Positions 48,574-52,385 of a stretch of DNA of 52,385 nt are shown here, in pieces. The notes under the pieces are model-generated. The model saw nothing but the letters and a program-made list of their open reading frames with translations, did no database searches and was not told the DNA's origin. A program made the translations under genes and the position numbers. Each line of letters starts with the position of its first letter. Positions within the stretch are counted from its first letter, which is position 1. Source of the stretch: PALSA-1336 sp038203095 (GTDB lineage Bacteria; Patescibacteriota; Doudnabacteria; UBA920); contig JBBREH010000003.1 in NCBI GenBank assembly GCA_038203095.1, forward strand, positions 1-52,385, read 5' to 3'.

Positions 48574-48628
48574 TGTAGCGTGCCGATTCATTGGCGTTTT
48601 AGGATGGCCCATAAATGGGCACGCTACA
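48574..48628. repeat. TGTAGCG-family palindrome between alr and ddl
   Basis: TGTAGCGTGCC (48574-48584) and GGCACGCTACA (48618-48628), 33-bp loop with GCCCATAAATGGGC nested inside. Just after the alr stop. Confidence 0.85.
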
Positions 48629-48629
48629 T

Positions 48630-49778
48630 TTAGATTACATTTCTTCTTAAATGCTGGGGAATATGAACTAGTATTTCATATGGAATACAGTCACAAAGTT
48701 TGGCAACGTTTTCTACGGAATTTCTTCCGTCTTTATCGGAGCTAATTATCACCGTTTCGTCTTCCAGCTTAGCATCGGTAATATTTGAAACATCAATACT
48801 GCTTATATTCATACTAACACGTCCCACGAGCGGGCAAAAGACGTCGCCAACTTTAAAAAACCCTTTGCTTGAAAGTCGTCTGTCCACGCCTTCATTATAC
48901 CCCACGGGCACTGTGGCTACCACCATATCTTTTTGGGCGGTAAAAGTAATGCCATAGCCGACTTTTTCTCCGGCGGGGATAGTTTTTAGGGAGCTAATAA
49001 CCGAGACCATTTCTAAAGCAGGCTTTAAATTAAGTTTGGCAAAAGGCGAAGGGTTAATGCCGTAAAGACCAAGCCCTGTGCGACCAACGTTGGCGTCAAA
49101 TTGGCTGCTGTAATGACTGCCAGCGGTGTTGGAAGTATGAAGATATTTAATGTCAGGAAAATGTTTTTTAAACTCCGTGGCCGCCCTGTTCCATTTTTGG
49201 ATTTGGCTTTGGGTAAAATCAGCTGTCTCGCCGTCCGCATCGGCATAATGAGTACATAATCCTTCTAAAATAAAGTTAGGGTTTTGCTTGATTAGCTTTA
49301 TAGCTTGCTCTACTTGTTCTGTTAATATCCCCTGCCTATGCATACCAGTGTCTATTTTTAAATGAAAAAATCTTGGCTGGTTTAATTTATGAACAAGATT
49401 TTTTAGTTGTTCTAAATCAATAATGCCATAACTCACATTGTTTAATTTGTTTGAAATAATTTCACATGTTCTTACATAGCCCAAAATCAGAATTTTTGAT
49501 TTAATTTGATTTTGTTTTAAAACCAAAGCTTCGTAAAAAGAGTCCACCATAAAAAATGGCAAATTTTGGATATCCAAAATTTTTGCCACTTCCACTAAGC
49601 CGTGGCCATAAGCGTTACTTTTCAATACCGGTGCGAATTTTAATTTAGGATAAGTTTTTTGAAATTCATTCAAATTATGCAAAATTGCATCTTTAAAAAC
49701 CCGTACTTCTATAAGCGGTTCGTACTTTACCCGCGGCGCTGTTATTTTGCTAATGATTTTTTTTAAAATATTTCCCAT
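48630..49778 (-). CDS. alr: Alanine racemase
   Basis: The 382-residue PLP enzyme makes D-alanine. Start at ATG 49778 (a TTG three codons upstream is possible). The PLP lysine is in FAPVLKSNAYGHGLVEVA near residue 50; HLKIDTGMHRQGI and the C-terminal VGYGITFTAQKDMVVATVPV with the catalytic Tyr of the second subunit, then GYNEGVDRRLSSKG, VGRVSMNISSIDVS, are all present. An N-terminal basic extension (GNILKKIISKITAPRVKYEP) of about 20 residues precedes the barrel. Downstream is a palindromic repeat and then ddl. Confidence 0.94.
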   Translation of the reverse strand: MGNILKKIISKITAPRVKYEPLIEVRVFKDAILHNLNEFQKTYPKLKFAPVLKSNAYGHGLVEVAKILDIQNLPFFMVDSFYEALVLKQNQIKSKILILGYVRTCEIISNKLNNVSYGIIDLEQLKNLVHKLNQPRFFHLKIDTGMHRQGILTEQVEQAIKLIKQNPNFILEGLCTHYADADGETADFTQSQIQKWNRAATEFKKHFPDIKYLHTSNTAGSHYSSQFDANVGRTGLGLYGINPSPFAKLNLKPALEMVSVISSLKTIPAGEKVGYGITFTAQKDMVVATVPVGYNEGVDRRLSSKGFFKVGDVFCPLVGRVSMNISSIDVSNITDAKLEDETVIISSDKDGRNSVENVAKLCDCIPYEILVHIPQHLRRNVI

Positions 49779-49781
49779 TCT

Positions 49782-49816
49782 TGTCAATCCTTTAATTCTT
49801 GATCAATCTTGTCAAT
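49782..49816. repeat. GTCAATC/TTAATTC heptamer-like spacer
   Basis: TTGTCAATCCTTTAATTC, then TTGATCAATCTTGTCAATC: seven-base units. A near copy lies at about 6820-6852 before the decarboxylase gene's stop. Confidence 0.5.
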
Positions 49817-51274
49817 CTACAAATAATTGTCTCCCCAATCATTCTGAAACAAAATTACATCACCGGGTTTTAAAATATTTTTTAATGCGGCGTGGGCTTC
49901 TGGGGCGGAATTAAACCAAAAAATAGTGGGTAGTGGGTAGTGGGTAGTGGGTAGTCCGGATTTAATTCCTTCTTCAATGTACCCCGTTACACTATTTTTA
50001 ATTAGTATTGCCACATCCGCCACTCCCGCCAATTGTTTTCCAATTTCTCGATGAATCTCCGCCGCCGCTTTGCCGGTTTCTACCAATCCGGGCGTAATAT
50101 AAATTTTACGGCGGTTGGAAAATCGTGACAGGACTTTAATCGCCTCCCTAACGCCGTCCGGGTTGCCGTTGTAGCTGTCGTCTATCACCAAAACGTCTCC
50201 CGGGGATTTTATTGGCTGCAGGCGATGCTCAACCGGTTTAATATTTTTAATGCCCGCGATGATTTCCTGCGGGCTCATCCCCAAACCAAGGCCGATTTTT
50301 ATTGAGGCATCAGCATCTCCAAGCGCATACTCTCCCAACAAATGAAGTTTTGCATCATTCGCACCTTCAACAAAAAAATCCCAGCATAAATTAGTTGTGT
50401 TAAACTTTTCACTTTTCACTTTACACTTTTCACTGTTAGAATTTTTTGTAAAAAATTCTAACTTGTGATCCGGCCAAACAAACTTTTTATAATTAGCCAT
50501 TATATTTTTATCATCGGCATTTAAAACAATTGTCGCGCCGGCCTTAGACACGGACACAGCTTCAAAAATGGTGACGATAATACTGTCCAGGGTTTTCATT
50601 CTTTCCAAATGGGCCTCATTAATACCTGTTATTACGCTAATATCCGGCCTCGCAATATTACAAATATCCTTAATATCCCCCCTGTAATGCTCCCCCATTT
50701 CCACAATCATAATTTGCGTTGAGGCATTGAGTTTTTTTAAAACCCATCTCGCAATCCCCACCGGCGTATTCACGCTTTCCGGTGTTGCCATGGTATTAAA
50801 TTTAGCTGATAACACCGCGGCCAAAACATCTTTTATTGTAGTCTTACCATAACTACCGGCAATTCCCACAATTTTTAATTTTTTAAATTTGTTAATTTTT
50901 AAATTTGCCTGAAAAATAATAACTGATTTAACTATAAAATCTATTGGCCAGAGCGTAATCCAAGCCAGAGTATATAGTATGGGGTATAAAGTATTTAGTA
51001 TGAGAAAAGCCAAAATACTTAATACTAAATACTCAATACTAAATACTAAAAGTCCGGCGGTTAAAAAATAAAAAAATAAAAAACAAAATAATATATGCAA
51101 AAAGACAGCCATTGCCAATAGTAATCCGGCTTTTAGTGTCCAGACTAAATTTTTTCTTTGTTCTTTCGGCAAAAACCAACCGCGCTTAATTAGCAATTTC
51201 CAAAATCGTCCAAGTTCATAGTTCTCTAGCTGGAGGAGATAAAGGTGATATTTTATTGTTTTGAATGGGTTCAT
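49817..51274 (-). CDS. murF: MurF-like ligase with an N-terminal membrane domain
   Basis: The protein adds D-Ala-D-Ala to the UDP-MurNAc-tripeptide. Start taken at ATG 51274 (485 residues; 504 from an upstream start). The first 130 residues contain two or three hydrophobic helices (LLLAMAVFLHILFCFLFFYF; LAFLILNTLYPILYTLAW) instead of the usual MurF N-terminal substrate domain. The central ATP domain has VGIAGSYGKTTIKDVLAAVL (P-loop), EMGEHYRGDI and GINEAHLERM, and the C-terminal domain has VIDDSYNGNPDGVREAIKVL. Three heptamer arrays are translated within it. Membrane tethering of the ligase is inferred. It lies next to ddl and alr, which supply its substrate. Confidence 0.87.
   Translation of the reverse strand: MNPFKTIKYHLYLLQLENYELGRFWKLLIKRGWFLPKEQRKNLVWTLKAGLLLAMAVFLHILFCFLFFYFLTAGLLVFSIEYLVLSILAFLILNTLYPILYTLAWITLWPIDFIVKSVIIFQANLKINKFKKLKIVGIAGSYGKTTIKDVLAAVLSAKFNTMATPESVNTPVGIARWVLKKLNASTQIMIVEMGEHYRGDIKDICNIARPDISVITGINEAHLERMKTLDSIIVTIFEAVSVSKAGATIVLNADDKNIMANYKKFVWPDHKLEFFTKNSNSEKCKVKSEKFNTTNLCWDFFVEGANDAKLHLLGEYALGDADASIKIGLGLGMSPQEIIAGIKNIKPVEHRLQPIKSPGDVLVIDDSYNGNPDGVREAIKVLSRFSNRRKIYITPGLVETGKAAAEIHREIGKQLAGVADVAILIKNSVTGYIEEGIKSGLPTTHYPLPTIFWFNSAPEAHAALKNILKPGDVILFQNDWGDNYL
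49924..49955. repeat. (TAGTGGG)4 repeat inside murF
   Basis: Four perfect units plus TAGT, read in frame on the minus strand as GLPTTHYPLPTIFW. Confidence 0.9.
50403..50435. repeat. (CTTTTCA)4-type repeat inside murF
   Basis: Four near-identical units, read as SEKCKVKSEKF on the minus strand; the protein around it is otherwise compact. Confidence 0.85.
50969..51052. repeat. Double (TTAGTAT)n array coding for a murF membrane helix
   Basis: Two inverse blocks of ATACTAA/TTAGTAT-type units (50969-51005 and 51014-51052). Read on the minus strand they give SIEYLVLSI and LNTLYPILYTLA, the hydrophobic stretch of the protein. Confidence 0.8.
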
Positions 51275-51322
51275 AAATTTTTTTGTGAGGGCTGCCATCA
51301 GCAACTCGAATGCCCCAAATAT

Positions 51323-51345
51323 GGAGGCCAATGGCCTCCGCTACA
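51323..51345. repeat. Palindrome supplying the stop codon of the hydrolase gene
   Basis: GGAGGCC-AAT-GGCCTCC-GCTACA; on the minus strand it starts TGTAGCGGAGGCC, and its TAG is the stop of the gene at 51341. Short member of the TGTAGCG family. Confidence 0.75.
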
Positions 51346-52099
51346 GGCCGATAAAACTTGATAAGGCGTTTATAAATTCCTCTGGCTTATCTAAAAAACT
51401 AAAATGCCCGGCGTTAGCAAGAATTTGAAATTGAGAATTGGAAATTAGAGATTGCATTTTTTTTCCAAACTCAACCGGCGTGTCTTGGTCATTTTCTCCG
51501 GTTATAATTAGGGTTGGGCAAGTTATTTTTTTCATGTCGGTCGATAAATCCTCGCTTGTAATATTTATAAAAGTTTGCTGTAATTGCGGTGTAGCAAGAT
51601 AATCTTCCGCGCCAATGTGTTTATAAATTTTCTTTCTTAGCTCCTGCATAAATTTAGGTTTAAAAAAAGGTTTTGCAATTTTTGCAGCAACCCCAAACAC
51701 ATTTTTTTTTGCTGATGAAATAGCAAATCCCGCGCTGTCTACTAAAACCAATTTGCTTATAATTTCCGGATGTTGCGACGCCAACTTAATCCCCACTCGT
51801 CCCCCAAATGAATGCCCGACTAAAACTACATTTTTTAACTCCAATTTTTTTATAAAATCGGCCACCACATCAGCATAATCCCCTATCGTCATCGGTCGTG
51901 TCGGAACTTGCGACGCGCCAAAACCCGGCAAGTCCAATGCATAACTTTCTACTTTTAACTTCAAACTTTTAACTACAGCCTGCCAAACCTCTTTACTTGA
52001 CCGCCATCCATGCAAAAAAACCAAAGTCTTTCCTTGCTCTGCGCACGGCTTATTTATATAGCTAAGTAATAGATTTTTTGCAATTAACTGTTCAGTCAT
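51341..52099 (-). CDS. Alpha/beta hydrolase
   Basis: The 252-residue protein has the fold's elements in order: oxyanion HGWRSSKEVW near residue 30, nucleophile S97 in VVLVGHSFGGRVG, acid D in ITGENDQDTPVEFG near 205, and base H in LANAGHFSFLDKPEEF. The cap domain is short. Substrate unknown; esterase, lipase or thioesterase all fit. Two heptamer arrays code for KSLKLKVESYALD (51943-51977) and SLISNSQFQILAN (51421-51455). Its TAG lies inside a dispersed palindrome. It is upstream of murF by about 10 bp from murF's longer start, so the two may be cotranscribed. Confidence 0.88.
   Translation of the reverse strand: MTEQLIAKNLLLSYINKPCAEQGKTLVFLHGWRSSKEVWQAVVKSLKLKVESYALDLPGFGASQVPTRPMTIGDYADVVADFIKKLELKNVVLVGHSFGGRVGIKLASQHPEIISKLVLVDSAGFAISSAKKNVFGVAAKIAKPFFKPKFMQELRKKIYKHIGAEDYLATPQLQQTFINITSEDLSTDMKKITCPTLIITGENDQDTPVEFGKKMQSLISNSQFQILANAGHFSFLDKPEEFINALSSFIGL
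51421..51455. repeat. Heptamer array in the hydrolase gene (C-terminal)
   Basis: GAATTTG-AAATTGA-GAATTGG-AAATTAG-AGATTGC, five seven-base units read as LISNSQFQIL. Confidence 0.8.
51943..51977. repeat. Heptamer array in the hydrolase gene (N-terminal)
   Basis: AACTTTC-TACTTTT-AACTTCA-AACTTTT-AACTACA, five units read as SLKLKVESY on the minus strand. Confidence 0.8.
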
Positions 52100-52174
52100 A
52101 AAGGTATAATATCATTGCTTAAGTTATTTTAACAGTATATAATGTATAGGATTTTCTGATTGATTATTGTTGAC

Positions 52175-52248
52175 CGGGCTGGAGTATGTCGGTCGTACGC
52201 ACGCTTCGGGTGCGTGTAGACTGGGTTCAATTCCCAGCAGCCCGACCA
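52175..52248 (+). tRNA. tRNA-Pro (anticodon CGG)
   Basis: Acceptor CGGGCTG/CAGCCCG, anticodon loop TTCGGGT, T-arm CTGGG-TTCAATT-CCCAG, encoded CCA. Confidence 0.92.
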
Positions 52249-52272
52249 AGAGTAATTATTCAACTGACCCAT

Positions 52273-52306
52273 AAAAAACATCCCGCCAAAAGCGGGATGT
52301 TTTTTG
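52273..52306. terminator. Intrinsic terminator after tRNA-Pro
   Basis: AACATCCCGC-CAAAA-GCGGGATGTT between A6 and T6. Confidence 0.92.
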
Positions 52307-52385
52307 GTGGTGTTTGTTTGAAAAAGTCAGAACCCATTTCGAGCAGAACCCCTAGCTTCGCACGCTCCGCGTGCGTGGTGGCTTG
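52307..52385. other. Right edge, nothing assignable
   Basis: 79 bp with one small hairpin (CGCACGC-TC-CGCGTGCG) and no gene. Confidence 0.4.

Noticed and set aside
1..52385. Recoded UGA (code 25) as in some related phyla
   Set aside because: TGA is used as a terminal stop by several intact genes (for example the nuclease at 17460 and the transporter at 39978), and gene lengths are normal.

Overview
The window looks like a chromosomal segment of a Candidate Phyla Radiation bacterium (Patescibacteria, most like a Parcubacteria-type lineage). The reasons are compact gene-dense DNA of low to moderate GC, short versions of universal proteins (IF-2 about 640 residues, a four-domain ribosomal protein S1), several TrmB-type regulators, a SemiSWEET transporter, a Mur ligase with an N-terminal membrane domain, and an incomplete set of biosynthetic steps. 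TGA, TAA and TAG all act as stops, so the standard bacterial code applies. The lineage is inferred from gene content, not from a marker tree.

Layout. 0-10 kb: gyrA, a metallo-beta-lactamase-fold protein, rpsA behind a leader with interleaved complementary segments, a TrmB regulator facing a small sigma-region-4-like gene, an arginine-decarboxylase-like gene, tRNA-Cys and tRNA-Leu(UAA), and a secreted lysozyme-like protein with a long folded leader. 10-11.3 kb: gene-poor, with a degenerate reading frame and a 38-bp direct repeat around one small gene. 11.36-18.95 kb: an integrated element with a gene II/X-like replication protein, a restriction-modification pair and a large serine recombinase whose last codons lie inside a tRNA-Gly gene on the other strand. 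18.9-19.6 kb: a tRNA cluster in which tRNA-Phe(GAA) is split by a 223-nt group I intron. 20-24 kb: prs, pyrE, pyrF and pyrD, then tRNA-Leu(GAG). 24-40 kb: informational and cell-division genes (rbfA, infB, recA, a RodZ-like gene, ftsK), a brnT/brnA toxin-antitoxin pair, three more TrmB genes and an MFS transporter. 40-46 kb: an Hsp20 gene and a tightly packed six-gene minus-strand operon (MazG-like, aspA, kinase, thrC, cyclase, glycosyltransferase). 46-52 kb: tRNA-Ser, rnhB, SemiSWEET, and a D-Ala/peptidoglycan group (ddl, alr, murF) with a hydrolase, then tRNA-Pro.

How it works together. pyrE, pyrF and pyrD with prs cover only the late steps from dihydroorotate to UMP. alr, ddl and murF together make D-Ala-D-Ala and attach it to the murein precursor. 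All four TrmB genes lie head to head with a plus-strand gene across palindrome-bearing intergenic DNA, which suggests local sensor-target pairs.

The most unusual signals are the group I intron in tRNA-Phe, the serine-recombinase element, palindromic repeats inserted in frame in pyrF and rnhB, seven-base tandem repeats that have become protein-coding in several genes, and the interleaved helices in the rpsA leader.
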